Below are positions 54,264 through 62,250 of a stretch of DNA of 64,000 nucleotides, in pieces; position 1 is the first letter of the stretch, and the number at the start of each line of letters is the position of its first letter. A program made the position numbers and the translations under genes. The stretch spans positions 64,192-128,191 of the forward strand of contig JAGBEY010000016.1 in NCBI GenBank assembly GCA_017936745.1. The letters run 5' to 3'. The notes under the pieces were generated by a model. The model was not told the DNA's origin and searched no databases. It was given only the letters and a program-made list of their open reading frames with translations. Origin of the DNA: Clostridia bacterium. Its GTDB lineage: Bacteria; Bacillota; Clostridia; UMGS1840.

Positions 54264-54304
54264 AAAAAAACAAAGCAAACCCTATATTTCCGCTTCGTTT
54301 TTTT
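54264..54304. terminator. Terminator-like inverted repeat in the divergent intergenic region
   Basis: AAAAAAACAAAGC (54264-54276) and GCTTCGTTTTTTT (54292-54304) pair at 12 of 13 positions around a 15-base loop. The A/T tails make it bidirectional in form. No adjacent gene end explains it. Confidence 0.5.
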
Positions 54305-54392
54305 CATAGGCTTCCCCTCTTTCCGGCAGAATCTTTCCTCATAATATCACAAGCACAAAAAAACTCTGCAGTCTTTTTATAAATACGTAAAC

Positions 54393-54420
54393 AAGATTCC
54401 TCATACATGCTTGGAATGAC
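54393..54420. repeat. Degenerate copy of an interspersed repeat (half-site)
   Basis: AAGATTCCTCATACATGC followed by TTGGAATGAC resembles the right arm of the inverted repeat at 61060-61140 (AAGATTCTTCG ... CAGAATGAC), but is six bases shorter in the middle. The matching left arm was not found, so this would be a decayed half-copy. Confidence 0.5.
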
Positions 54421-54502
54421 AATCTAAGGCAGCCCGATTTATAGAGGACAATGCCCGCTTTGTCCTCCATACGGCAAAAGTTTTATTTATAAAAAATATT
54501 TC

Positions 54503-54531
54503 TTGCTTTTTTTTCTTTTCTATGATATAAT
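54503..54531 (+). promoter_or_regulatory. Sigma-A promoter of the topoisomerase operon
   Basis: TTGCTT (54503-54508), 17 bases, TATAAT (54526-54531). The GTG start at 54565 is about 26 bases after the expected transcription start, so the leader is short. Confidence 0.75.
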
Positions 54532-54564
54532 AAAATGCAAAAATTTGTGAAGAGGTGAAACTGA

Positions 54565-56544
54565 GTGGCAGAAAAAGTTTACGACAACGACAGTCTGTCC
54601 AAACTGAAGGACGAAGAACGTGTCAGACTTCGTCCCGGTGTTATTTTTGGTTCAGACGGACTTGATGGTTGTCAACACGCCATTTTTGAAATATTATCCA
54701 ACTCTATTGACGAAGCCAGAGAAGGCTTTGGTAAAAAAATTGAGGTTACCAGATTCCGTGACCAATCGGTAGAAGTGAAGGACTATGGCCGCGGCATTCC
54801 TCTGGATTACAACTCCAAAGAGGATACCTACAACTGGCAGTTAGTATTTTGTGAATTGTATGCCGGCGGAAAATATAACAATCAGGGTGGCGAAAACTAT
54901 GAATACAGCTTAGGCTTAAACGGTCTGGGCGCTTGTGCAACCCAATATGCCTCCGAATATATGAGTGTGCGGGTTGTTCGTGACGGCTACCTTTATTCCT
55001 TAGAATTTGAAAAAGGAAAAAATGTGGGCGGGTTAAAGAAGGAGCCTACCTTAGAAAAGAAAACAGGAACGGTTATCAAGTGGCGTCCCGATTTAGAGGT
55101 ATTCACCGATATTGATGTACCTTTGGAATATTACATTAACACTTTGAAAAAGCAGGCAGTGGTAAACTCCGGCATCACCTTTCTCCTGAAGGATGAAATG
55201 GAAAACGGAAAATTCCAGGAATACACATTTCTCTACAAAGATGGGATTACCGACTATGTAAGCGAAATCACGACAGAAAAAGCACTGACCCAGATTCGCA
55301 CCGTTTCTGCAGAACGAACCGGTCGCGACAGGGCAGACAAGCCGGAATATAAGGTAAAAATGAATTTCGCTTTTTGTTTCAACAACGAAGTGAACCTCAT
55401 TGAATACTATCACAACTCCAGCTTCTTAGAGCATGGCGGTTCTCCTGAAAAAGCGGTAAAAAACGCCTTTGTGTATGCCATTGATAATTACATCAAGCAA
55501 ACCAACAAATATAAAGCCAACGAAGCAAAAATCACTTACAACGATGTGTTTGACAGCTTGATTTTAGTTTCCAGCTCCTTCTCCACCATTACTTCCTACG
55601 AAAACCAGACCAAAAAAGCAATCACCAACAAATTCATTCAGGAAGCAATGCAGGATTTCTTAAAAGAACAGCTGGAAATTTACTTCATTGAAAATAAAAC
55701 CGATGCAGAAAAAATCGCAGAACAGATTTTAGTCAACAAGCGAAGCCGTGAGCAGGCGGAAAAAGCAAAGGTCAACATCAAGAAAAAGCTGTCTCAGACG
55801 GTAGATGTTGTAAACCGTGTGCAAAAGTTTGTGGATTGCCGTACCAAGGACGCAACCCGCCGTGAGCTTTACATTGTGGAAGGTGATTCTGCATTAGGCT
55901 CCTGTAAACAGGGTCGTGATGCGGAATTTCAGGCAATTATGCCGATTCGCGGTAAAATCTTAAACTGCCTGAAAGCAGGATATGATAAAATTTTCAATTC
56001 CGAAATCATTACCGACTTAATGAGAGTGCTCGGTTGCGGTGTAGAAATCAAATTGAAAAACCAAAAAGATATGTCCGCATTTGACCTGGAAAAACTCCGT
56101 TGGGACAAAATCATTATCTGTACCGATGCCGATGTGGACGGATTCCAGATTCGTACCCTGGTTCTGACCATGCTTTATATCTTAACCCCCACCTTAATCG
56201 AAAAAGGAAAAGTGTATATTGCAGAGTCTCCCTTATACGAAATCAACTCCAAAGAAAAAGGAACTTTCTTTGCCTACGATGAAAAGGAAAAAGCTGACCA
56301 CATCTCATCCCTCGCCGGAAAGTACACTCTCCAGCGCTCCAAAGGGTTGGGTGAAAACGAACCGGAAATGATGTGGCAAACCACCATGAATCCTGAAACC
56401 CGTCGGCTCATCAAAGTAGTGCCGGAAGGGATGGTTGAAACCAAAGAAACCTTCGAATTACTGCTCGGCGACAATCTTCAGGGCAGAAAAGATTATATCC
56501 AGATGCACGGCAAAGAATATTATGAATTTTTGGATATCAGCTGA
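54565..56544 (+). CDS. Type IIA DNA topoisomerase, B/E-type subunit (divergent)
   Basis: 659 aa, close to ParE/GyrB length. The GHKL ATPase has EILSNSIDEAREGFG with the catalytic Glu and Asn, DYGRGIP and GLNGLGA; the transducer domain follows. The Toprim domain has EGDSALGSCKQGRD and TDADVDGFQIRT with the metal-binding acidic residues, then SKGLGENEPEMMW. These differ from the common EGDSAGGSAKQGRD and TDADVDGAHIRT, marking a separate clade of Clostridia topoisomerases. It starts GTG behind AGAGGTGA. The A-type partner follows 67 bases on. ATP-driven DNA strand passage is expected; whether decatenation or supercoiling dominates is unknown. Confidence 0.88.
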   Translation: MAEKVYDNDSLSKLKDEERVRLRPGVIFGSDGLDGCQHAIFEILSNSIDEAREGFGKKIEVTRFRDQSVEVKDYGRGIPLDYNSKEDTYNWQLVFCELYAGGKYNNQGGENYEYSLGLNGLGACATQYASEYMSVRVVRDGYLYSLEFEKGKNVGGLKKEPTLEKKTGTVIKWRPDLEVFTDIDVPLEYYINTLKKQAVVNSGITFLLKDEMENGKFQEYTFLYKDGITDYVSEITTEKALTQIRTVSAERTGRDRADKPEYKVKMNFAFCFNNEVNLIEYYHNSSFLEHGGSPEKAVKNAFVYAIDNYIKQTNKYKANEAKITYNDVFDSLILVSSSFSTITSYENQTKKAITNKFIQEAMQDFLKEQLEIYFIENKTDAEKIAEQILVNKRSREQAEKAKVNIKKKLSQTVDVVNRVQKFVDCRTKDATRRELYIVEGDSALGSCKQGRDAEFQAIMPIRGKILNCLKAGYDKIFNSEIITDLMRVLGCGVEIKLKNQKDMSAFDLEKLRWDKIIICTDADVDGFQIRTLVLTMLYILTPTLIEKGKVYIAESPLYEINSKEKGTFFAYDEKEKADHISSLAGKYTLQRSKGLGENEPEMMWQTTMNPETRRLIKVVPEGMVETKETFELLLGDNLQGRKDYIQMHGKEYYEFLDIS

Positions 56545-56611
56545 TGGTTGATATCTGTGCAGTGTTTTATTCTATTTTGTTATTGAGTTTTTAAAAAAGG
56601 AGTGAACCCCT

Positions 56612-58783
56612 TTGAATCATAGAGAACAGCCTATTACCGAGACCTTACGAACCAACTATATGCCCTATGCCATGAGTGTGATCATCTCTCGTGCCATTCC
56701 GGAAATAGACGGATTCAAGCCCTCTCACCGAAAGCTGTTATACACCATGTATAAAATGGGACTGATCAATTCCCAACGAATCAAGTCTGCCAATGTTGTG
56801 GGCAGAACCATGCAGTTAAACCCCCACGGGGATGCCGCCATTTATGAAACAATGGTCCGTCTGACCCGAGGCAACGAAGCGTTACTGCATCCTTTGGTGG
56901 ATTCCAAAGGTAACTTCGGGAAAGTGTACTCCCGTGATATGGCGTATGCTGCTTCCCGTTACACCGAAGTAAAATTAGACCCTATCTGCAGTGAATTGTT
57001 CCGTGATATTGATTCTGATACCGTAGACTTTGTGGATAACTATGACGGCACCATGAAAGAACCTGTTCTTCTGCCCGTCACCTTCCCCACTGTGCTGACA
57101 GGTGCCAATCAGGGAATTGCGGTTGGGATGGCATCCAACATTTGTTCTTTCAACTTAAGAGAAGTCTGTGATGCAACCATCGCTTACCTGCAGGATGAGG
57201 ATGCAGATATTTACGAGATGATTACCGCCCCCGACTTCCCCACCGGCGGAACCATTATCTGTGACCCCGAGGCAATGAAAGAAATTCTGGCAACCGGGAG
57301 AGGGTCTTTTAAAATCCGCGGTTCATACGAATACAATAAAAAAGAAAACGTAATCGAAATCAAGGAAATTCCCTACACCACCACCATTGAAGCAATCATT
57401 GACAAAATCGTGGAAAACATCAAAAGCGGAAAATTAAGCAAGGAAATTGCCGATGTCCGTGATGAAACCGACCTGAAAGGCTTAAAAATTGCCATTGATT
57501 TAAAACGTGGTGCAGACCCGGACGCCCTGATGCTGAAGCTATACAAAATGACTCCTCTGCAGGACAGCTTCGGTTGCAACTTCAACCTGATTGTGAACAA
57601 TGAACCTGATGTGTACGGTGTGGGCGGAATTATTCACGAGTGGTCCAAATTCCGTATCAAATGCGTAAGACGGAGACTGCTGCACGACATCAAAAAGAAA
57701 TCTGACAAGCTTCATCTTTTAGAAGGGCTGAAGAAAATTCTTCTGGATTTGGACAAAGCCATTGCCATTATCCGCGGCACGGAAGATGACAGTATGGTTG
57801 TCCCCAACCTGATGGCAGGCTTCCAGATTGATGAAATCCAGGCAGAATTTATTGCAGAAATCAAGTTAAGAAACTTAAATAAAAAATACATCTTAAACCG
57901 AATCGCTGACGTGGATGATTTGAAAAAAGAAATCAAAGAGTTAAAATACTCAGCAGAACATGAAGAAGAAATCAAGAAAATCATCATTGAGGAGCTGAAA
58001 AAAATCAAAGAGAAATACGGTATGGACAGAAAAACCGCCTTTGTTCCCGAGGGTGAGGTTGACCATTATGAAGCCAATGCCGCAATCGAGGACTATAACC
58101 TGAAACTCTTTGTAACCAAACAGCACTACATCAAAAAAATCCGCCTGACTTCCCTGAAGGCTGGCGGTGAGCACAAGTTAAAAGACGGCGATAAGGTAAC
58201 TATGGAAATCGACGAAACCAACTTGGGTGAAATTTTGGTGTTTACCAATCAGTTCAATGCATACAAGCTGAAAATTCACGAAATAGATGATACCAAGCTT
58301 TCCAACTTTGGGGACTATCTCCCCTCTCTTTTGGAAATGGAAAAGGATGAAGTCCCGGTTCAGCTCTTTACAACCGGCGATTACAAGGGATTCTTCCTCT
58401 TTGTGTTTGAAAACGGAAAAACCGCTAAGGTGCCTGTGTCTGCATATCAAACCAAGACCAACAGAAAACGTCTCATTAAAGCATATTCCGATGCTTCTCC
58501 CGTGGTTCGGATTTTTAAGCTCCAGGAAGATGTGGACTTAGCTCTCTTCTCCAATATGGATAAAGCATTGGTGGTAAATACCTCTCTTGTGAATTTAAAA
58601 ACAACCCGTGACACCATCGGCGTACAAACCATGCGGCTGAAAAATGCCAAAATCAAGAAAGCAGCCTTGCTTTCGGAAACCCGAATCAAGGAGCCGGAAT
58701 ATTATTTAGGAAAAACCATTCCCTTAAGCGGTTGTTCGCTCCGTATGGAGGACAAAGGCTTTAAACAACTGAAATTATTTTAG
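56612..58783 (+). CDS. Type IIA DNA topoisomerase, A/C-type subunit (divergent)
   Basis: 723 aa, shorter than GyrA (about 800-840). The winged-helix domain has RAIPEIDGFKPSHRKLLY and NPHGDAAIYETMV. The predicted active-site Tyr117 is in AASRYTE, which breaks and holds the DNA end. The usual GNFG is followed by KVYSRDMAYAASRYTE, three residues longer than the standard spacing. The C-terminal pinwheel has no GyrA box (QRRGGKG), suggesting ParC-like relaxation/decatenation. It starts at TTG behind AAAGGAG and pairs with the preceding B-type subunit. Confidence 0.88.
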   Translation: MNHREQPITETLRTNYMPYAMSVIISRAIPEIDGFKPSHRKLLYTMYKMGLINSQRIKSANVVGRTMQLNPHGDAAIYETMVRLTRGNEALLHPLVDSKGNFGKVYSRDMAYAASRYTEVKLDPICSELFRDIDSDTVDFVDNYDGTMKEPVLLPVTFPTVLTGANQGIAVGMASNICSFNLREVCDATIAYLQDEDADIYEMITAPDFPTGGTIICDPEAMKEILATGRGSFKIRGSYEYNKKENVIEIKEIPYTTTIEAIIDKIVENIKSGKLSKEIADVRDETDLKGLKIAIDLKRGADPDALMLKLYKMTPLQDSFGCNFNLIVNNEPDVYGVGGIIHEWSKFRIKCVRRRLLHDIKKKSDKLHLLEGLKKILLDLDKAIAIIRGTEDDSMVVPNLMAGFQIDEIQAEFIAEIKLRNLNKKYILNRIADVDDLKKEIKELKYSAEHEEEIKKIIIEELKKIKEKYGMDRKTAFVPEGEVDHYEANAAIEDYNLKLFVTKQHYIKKIRLTSLKAGGEHKLKDGDKVTMEIDETNLGEILVFTNQFNAYKLKIHEIDDTKLSNFGDYLPSLLEMEKDEVPVQLFTTGDYKGFFLFVFENGKTAKVPVSAYQTKTNRKRLIKAYSDASPVVRIFKLQEDVDLALFSNMDKALVVNTSLVNLKTTRDTIGVQTMRLKNAKIKKAALLSETRIKEPEYYLGKTIPLSGCSLRMEDKGFKQLKLF

Positions 58784-58803
58784 AGAAAAGGATACTAAAA
58801 CTT

Positions 58804-59898
58804 ATGAAACTTGGAATTGTCGGACTTCCCAATGTGGGAAAATCCACCTTATTTAACGCCATCACCAAAGCCGGTGCAGAAGCACAGAACTATCCGTTCT
58901 GCACCATTGAACCCAATGTGGGAATTGTTACCGTTCCGGACCCCCGTCTGGATGTATTAACAAAAATGTATAATTCAAAAAAGACCGTGCCTGCCATTAT
59001 TGAATTTGTGGATATTGCAGGTCTGGTAAAAGGAGCGAGCAAAGGCGAAGGGCTGGGAAATAAATTCTTATCCCACATTCGTGAAGTGGATGCAGTCATT
59101 CACGTGGTAAGATGCTTTGAAAACACCAACATTGTTCACGTGGAAGGCTCTGTAGACCCTGCCCGTGATATCGAAATTATCAATATGGAGCTGATTTTTG
59201 CAGATTTGGATTCTATTGATAGAAGAATTGAACGTGCTACCAAGCAGTTAAAAGGCGATAAAAAATATCAGACGGAAATTGATGTGTTAAAGCACTTGAA
59301 ATCCGAAATGGAGCAAGGCAAAACCGCCCGTGAGGTTGGTTTGTCCGAAGAAGAAAAAGAATTGCTCAAGGAATTGTCTCTTTTAACCTTAAAACCTGTA
59401 ATTTACGCGGCAAATCTTTCCGAAGAGGATTTGAAAGAAGGCGGCGAAAACAATGAATATTTCAAGCTGTTAACCGAGCTTGCAAAAAAAGAAAATGCAA
59501 GTGTTATCCCGGTTTCTGCACAGATTGAGGCAGAAATATCCGAGCTTGATGACGAGGAAAAAGCAATGTTTTTAGAAGAATTAGGCTTGGAACAGTCCGG
59601 TCTGGACCGACTGATTCAGGCAAGCTATTCTCTCTTGGGCTTAATCTCTTACTTAACTGCCGGAGAACCCGAAACCAGAGCATGGACCATTGTAAAAGGT
59701 ACGAAAGCACCCGGTGCGGCAGGTAAAATTCACTCCGATTTTGAACGGGGCTTTATCCGTGCTGAAGTTATCGGCTATGACGAGCTTATCGAAGCAGGCT
59801 CTATGACTGCTGCCAAGGAAAAAGGCTGGGTTCGCAGCGAAGGAAAAGAATATGTGGTAAAAGACGGCGACATTATTTTGTTCCGTTTCAACGTGTAA
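58804..59898 (+). CDS. ychF: Redox-regulated P-loop ATPase YchF (Obg family)
   Basis: 364 aa. The P-loop is GLPNVGKST, the switch region NYPFCTIEPNVG, and DIAGLVKGASKGEGLGNKFL follows. A helical insertion (about 120-190) precedes the C-terminal TGS domain (about 275-360), which ends in VKDGDIILFRFNV. Unlike other Obg-family members YchF prefers ATP and associates with ribosomes and stress responses. It starts 20 bases after the topoisomerase A gene, so the two may be cotranscribed. Confidence 0.96.
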   Translation: MKLGIVGLPNVGKSTLFNAITKAGAEAQNYPFCTIEPNVGIVTVPDPRLDVLTKMYNSKKTVPAIIEFVDIAGLVKGASKGEGLGNKFLSHIREVDAVIHVVRCFENTNIVHVEGSVDPARDIEIINMELIFADLDSIDRRIERATKQLKGDKKYQTEIDVLKHLKSEMEQGKTAREVGLSEEEKELLKELSLLTLKPVIYAANLSEEDLKEGGENNEYFKLLTELAKKENASVIPVSAQIEAEISELDDEEKAMFLEELGLEQSGLDRLIQASYSLLGLISYLTAGEPETRAWTIVKGTKAPGAAGKIHSDFERGFIRAEVIGYDELIEAGSMTAAKEKGWVRSEGKEYVVKDGDIILFRFNV

Positions 59899-59910
59899 AG
59901 GATTTCGTTT

Positions 59911-61047
59911 ATGTATCAGTTATTAAAACAAGAGGGGGAAGCCAGACGGGGCGAATTTAAAACCGTTCACGGCACGATTCAGACCCCGGTATTTATGAAT
60001 GTAGGAACTGCCGCAGCCATTAAGGGAGCAGTATCTGCTTTGGATTTAAAGGAGATTGGATGCCAGGTTGAGCTTTCCAACACGTATCATTTGCATCTTC
60101 GCCCCGGTGACACCGTCGTAAAACAAATGGGCGGACTTCATAAATTTATGAACTGGGACAGACCTATTTTAACCGACAGCGGCGGATTTCAGATATTTTC
60201 TCTTGCCAAGCTCCGGAAAATTCAGGAGGAAGGGGTGACCTTTGCTTCCCACATTGACGGACGTCGGATTTTTATGGGACCGGAGCAATCCATGCAGATT
60301 CAATCCAACTTAGGCTCTACCATTGCTATGGCATTTGACGAGTGTGTGGAAAATCCGTCTACTCACAGTTATGTGGAACGCTCTGCGGCGATGACAGTCC
60401 GGTGGCTGGAGCGGTGCAAAAAAGAAATGGCACGACTCAATTCCCTGCCCGATACGGTCAATCCCAATCAGTTACTCTTTGGTATCAATCAGGGCGGCAT
60501 TTACGAGGACATCCGGATAGAACATATGAAGCAGATTGCCGAAATGGGACTGGATGGTTATGCCATCGGCGGACTTGCCGTTGGAGAAACTCATGAGGAA
60601 ATGTATCGCATTATCGAAGCAGTGATGCCCTATATGCCCAAGGACAAGCCCCGTTACTTAATGGGGGTCGGCACACCCGGCAACATCTTAAATGCCGTGG
60701 CAAGAGGTGTGGACTTCTTCGACTGTGTGATGCCGGCAAGAAATGCCCGTCACGCTTCTATTTACACAAAAAACGGCATTATGCATCTGATGAATAAAAA
60801 ATATGAGACGGATGACCGTCCCATTGACGAAAACTGCAACTGCCCCACCTGCCGCAATTTTTCCAGAGCATACATCCGCCATCTGTTTAAAGCAAAGGAA
60901 ATGCTGGCAATGCGGCTTTGCGTGATGCACAATTTATATTTTTACAATGAGCTGATGGCAGATATTCGCCATCACATTGAACAAGGTACTTTTACCAAAT
61001 TTTACTTAGAAAAAGCACCTATCTATGACAATCATATTCAAGAATAG
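59911..61047 (+). CDS. tgt: tRNA-guanine transglycosylase
   Basis: 378 aa. The active-site Asp is in DSGGFQIFSL, with IDGRRIFMGPEQSM and the nucleophile region FDECVENP. The zinc site is CNCPTCRNFSRAYIRHL. It exchanges guanine for preQ1 at position 34 of tRNAs for His, Asn, Asp and Tyr in queuosine synthesis. queA and the preQ1 pathway are not in this window. AAAGGA precedes ATG. An interspersed inverted repeat follows its stop codon. Confidence 0.97.
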   Translation: MYQLLKQEGEARRGEFKTVHGTIQTPVFMNVGTAAAIKGAVSALDLKEIGCQVELSNTYHLHLRPGDTVVKQMGGLHKFMNWDRPILTDSGGFQIFSLAKLRKIQEEGVTFASHIDGRRIFMGPEQSMQIQSNLGSTIAMAFDECVENPSTHSYVERSAAMTVRWLERCKKEMARLNSLPDTVNPNQLLFGINQGGIYEDIRIEHMKQIAEMGLDGYAIGGLAVGETHEEMYRIIEAVMPYMPKDKPRYLMGVGTPGNILNAVARGVDFFDCVMPARNARHASIYTKNGIMHLMNKKYETDDRPIDENCNCPTCRNFSRAYIRHLFKAKEMLAMRLCVMHNLYFYNELMADIRHHIEQGTFTKFYLEKAPIYDNHIQE

Positions 61048-61059
61048 CTTTTTACTGTC

Positions 61060-61140
61060 GTCATTCCAAGAGGACATCACCCCGAGGAATCTTCCATTTT
61101 TTCGTTAAGATTCTTCGTCGCTTGCGCTCCTCAGAATGAC
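61060..61140. repeat. Interspersed inverted-repeat element between tgt and rlmB
   Basis: Left arm 61060-61093 (GTCATTCC ... GAGGAATCTT) and right arm 61107-61140 (AAGATTCTTCG ... CAGAATGAC) are 34-base imperfect inverted copies around a 13-base loop. The ends are perfectly complementary and the middle is not. The sequence has the look of a REP/MITE-like intergenic element that recurs in many bacteria. A likely degenerate half-copy is at 54393-54420. Confidence 0.75.
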
Positions 61141-61177
61141 AAACCAGTTAACCAAATGAAAAAAGAGGAACTCTGAT

Positions 61178-61948
61178 ATGGCAGAAATGAAAAAATTTAA
61201 CGAAAACGAGCGTATCGACGATAAAATTGAGGGCAGAAACCCTGTTTTAGAAGCTTTAAAAGCGGATACTGAAATTGATAAAATCTACGTGATGAATCAC
61301 TTCAAAGACCCTATTTTGTATCAGATTGTAAAGCTTGCCAACCAGAAGAAAATCCCCGTTTCCCGTGTGGAAAAGGGAAAGCTGGACCGTATGAGCGATG
61401 TAAAAAACCATCAAGGAGTAATCGCTTCTGTATCGCAGACCAAATATGTATCGGTAGAAGAAATTTTACAGTCTGCCTATGAGAAAGGAAAAAATCCTTT
61501 TCTTGTTATTTTAGACGGTATCGAAGATACCCACAATTTAGGTGCGATTGTCCGTTCGGCAGAATGTGCCGGCTGTGACGGTGTGATTATTCCCAAGCGA
61601 CGTGCCGCAGGAGTTAACAGTGGTGCTTATAAGGCATCTGCCGGGGCAGTAAACTATATGAAAATTGCCAGAGTCACCAACTTAAATTCCACCATTTTAG
61701 AGCTGAAGGAACAAGGCGTTCTCATTGTGGGAACCGATGCTTCTGCCAATATGTCGTACAAAGACCCTGACCTCACCGTTCCCCTCGCGATTGTCATCGG
61801 CTCGGAGGGCTATGGAATGAGCGAGCATGTGAAGCAAAAATGTGACACCCTGGTAAGCCTCCCCATTTTGGGGCAGGTAAACTCTTTAAATGCCTCGGTA
61901 TGTGCCGGCATTATGATTTACGAAGCTTTAGACCAGCGGATGAAATAA
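61178..61948 (+). CDS. rlmB: 23S rRNA (guanosine-2'-O-)-methyltransferase RlmB/TrmH family
   Basis: 256 aa. An N-terminal substrate-binding domain (about 15-85, IEGRNPVLEAL) precedes the SPOUT domain. SPOUT motifs are DGIEDTHNLGAIVRSAE, IGSEGYGMS and LGQVNSLNASVCAGIMIYE, which form the knotted SAM site. RlmB methylates G2251 of 23S rRNA; the family also holds tRNA enzymes, so the exact target is inferred. AGAGGAA precedes ATG. A strong terminator follows the gene. Confidence 0.93.
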   Translation: MAEMKKFNENERIDDKIEGRNPVLEALKADTEIDKIYVMNHFKDPILYQIVKLANQKKIPVSRVEKGKLDRMSDVKNHQGVIASVSQTKYVSVEEILQSAYEKGKNPFLVILDGIEDTHNLGAIVRSAECAGCDGVIIPKRRAAGVNSGAYKASAGAVNYMKIARVTNLNSTILELKEQGVLIVGTDASANMSYKDPDLTVPLAIVIGSEGYGMSEHVKQKCDTLVSLPILGQVNSLNASVCAGIMIYEALDQRMK

Positions 61949-61964
61949 ACCAAAAGACAATGAA

Positions 61965-62002
61965 AAAAAGGATGTAAAAGTTACCACTTTTACATCCTTT
62001 TT
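61965..62002. terminator. Bidirectional terminator between rlmB and the zinc-ribbon gene
   Basis: AAAGGATGTAAAAGT (61967-61981), loop TACC, ACTTTTACATCCTTT (61986-62000) is a perfect 15-bp stem with A and T tails. It serves both convergent transcripts; the zinc-ribbon stop codon is at 62004. Confidence 0.92.
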
Positions 62003-62003
62003 A

Positions 62004-62150
62004 TTATTTATTATTTTCCTGAAGCTCTTGGAATTTTGCTTTATCCTCTTCACCGGCTTCTGACACAGAATACTTTCCGCAATTGGGGCACTGAATGGTT
62101 TCGCCCCGTCTTTCAAAAACAAATTCGCATAAGGAACATTTATAAATCAT
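62004..62150 (-). CDS. Small zinc-ribbon protein of unknown function
   Basis: 48 aa from ATG at 62148-62150, chosen for GGAGAGCGG just upstream. It contains two CxxC pairs, CSLC and CPNC, about 17 residues apart, giving a rubredoxin/zinc-ribbon knuckle, then an acidic tail with no hydrophobic segment. Such proteins often bind zinc and act as regulators or protein-interaction modules; no specific family was recognised. It has its own promoter (62195-62223) and stands convergent with rlmB. Confidence 0.65.
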   Translation of the reverse strand: MIYKCSLCEFVFERRGETIQCPNCGKYSVSEAGEEDKAKFQELQENNK

Positions 62151-62194
62151 ACCGCTCTCCTCTGAAAACCTTCCAACATTTAAATCCAAGCGAT

Positions 62195-62223
62195 ATTGTA
62201 TCATATTTTCCTTGGAATTGCAA
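62195..62223 (-). promoter_or_regulatory. Sigma-A promoter of the zinc-ribbon gene
   Basis: On the minus strand TTGCAA (62223-62218), 17 bases, TACAAT (62200-62195). A perfect 18-bp palindrome TTTTGAAATATTTCAAAA (62229-62246) ends six bases upstream of the -35 and may be an operator or activator site. Confidence 0.65.
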
Positions 62224-62250
62224 GGCTTTTTTGAAATATTTCAAAAGAAT

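Larger units (their letters stand above)
54148..54564. other. Intergenic region between divergent genes, with promoters and inverted repeats
   Basis: A 417-base region without a gene I can support. It holds a minus-strand promoter (54211-54239), a terminator-like inverted repeat (54264-54304), a degenerate copy of an interspersed repeat (54393-54420), a hairpin GAGGACAA-N8-TTGTCCTC (54444-54467) and a plus-strand promoter (54503-54531). The hairpin is not followed by a T-run. Confidence 0.6.

Noticed and set aside
54565-58783. Naming the topoisomerase subunits gyrB and gyrA.
   Set aside because: The C-terminal domain lacks a GyrA box and several blocks differ from gyrase; gyrase assignment cannot be supported without a phylogeny.
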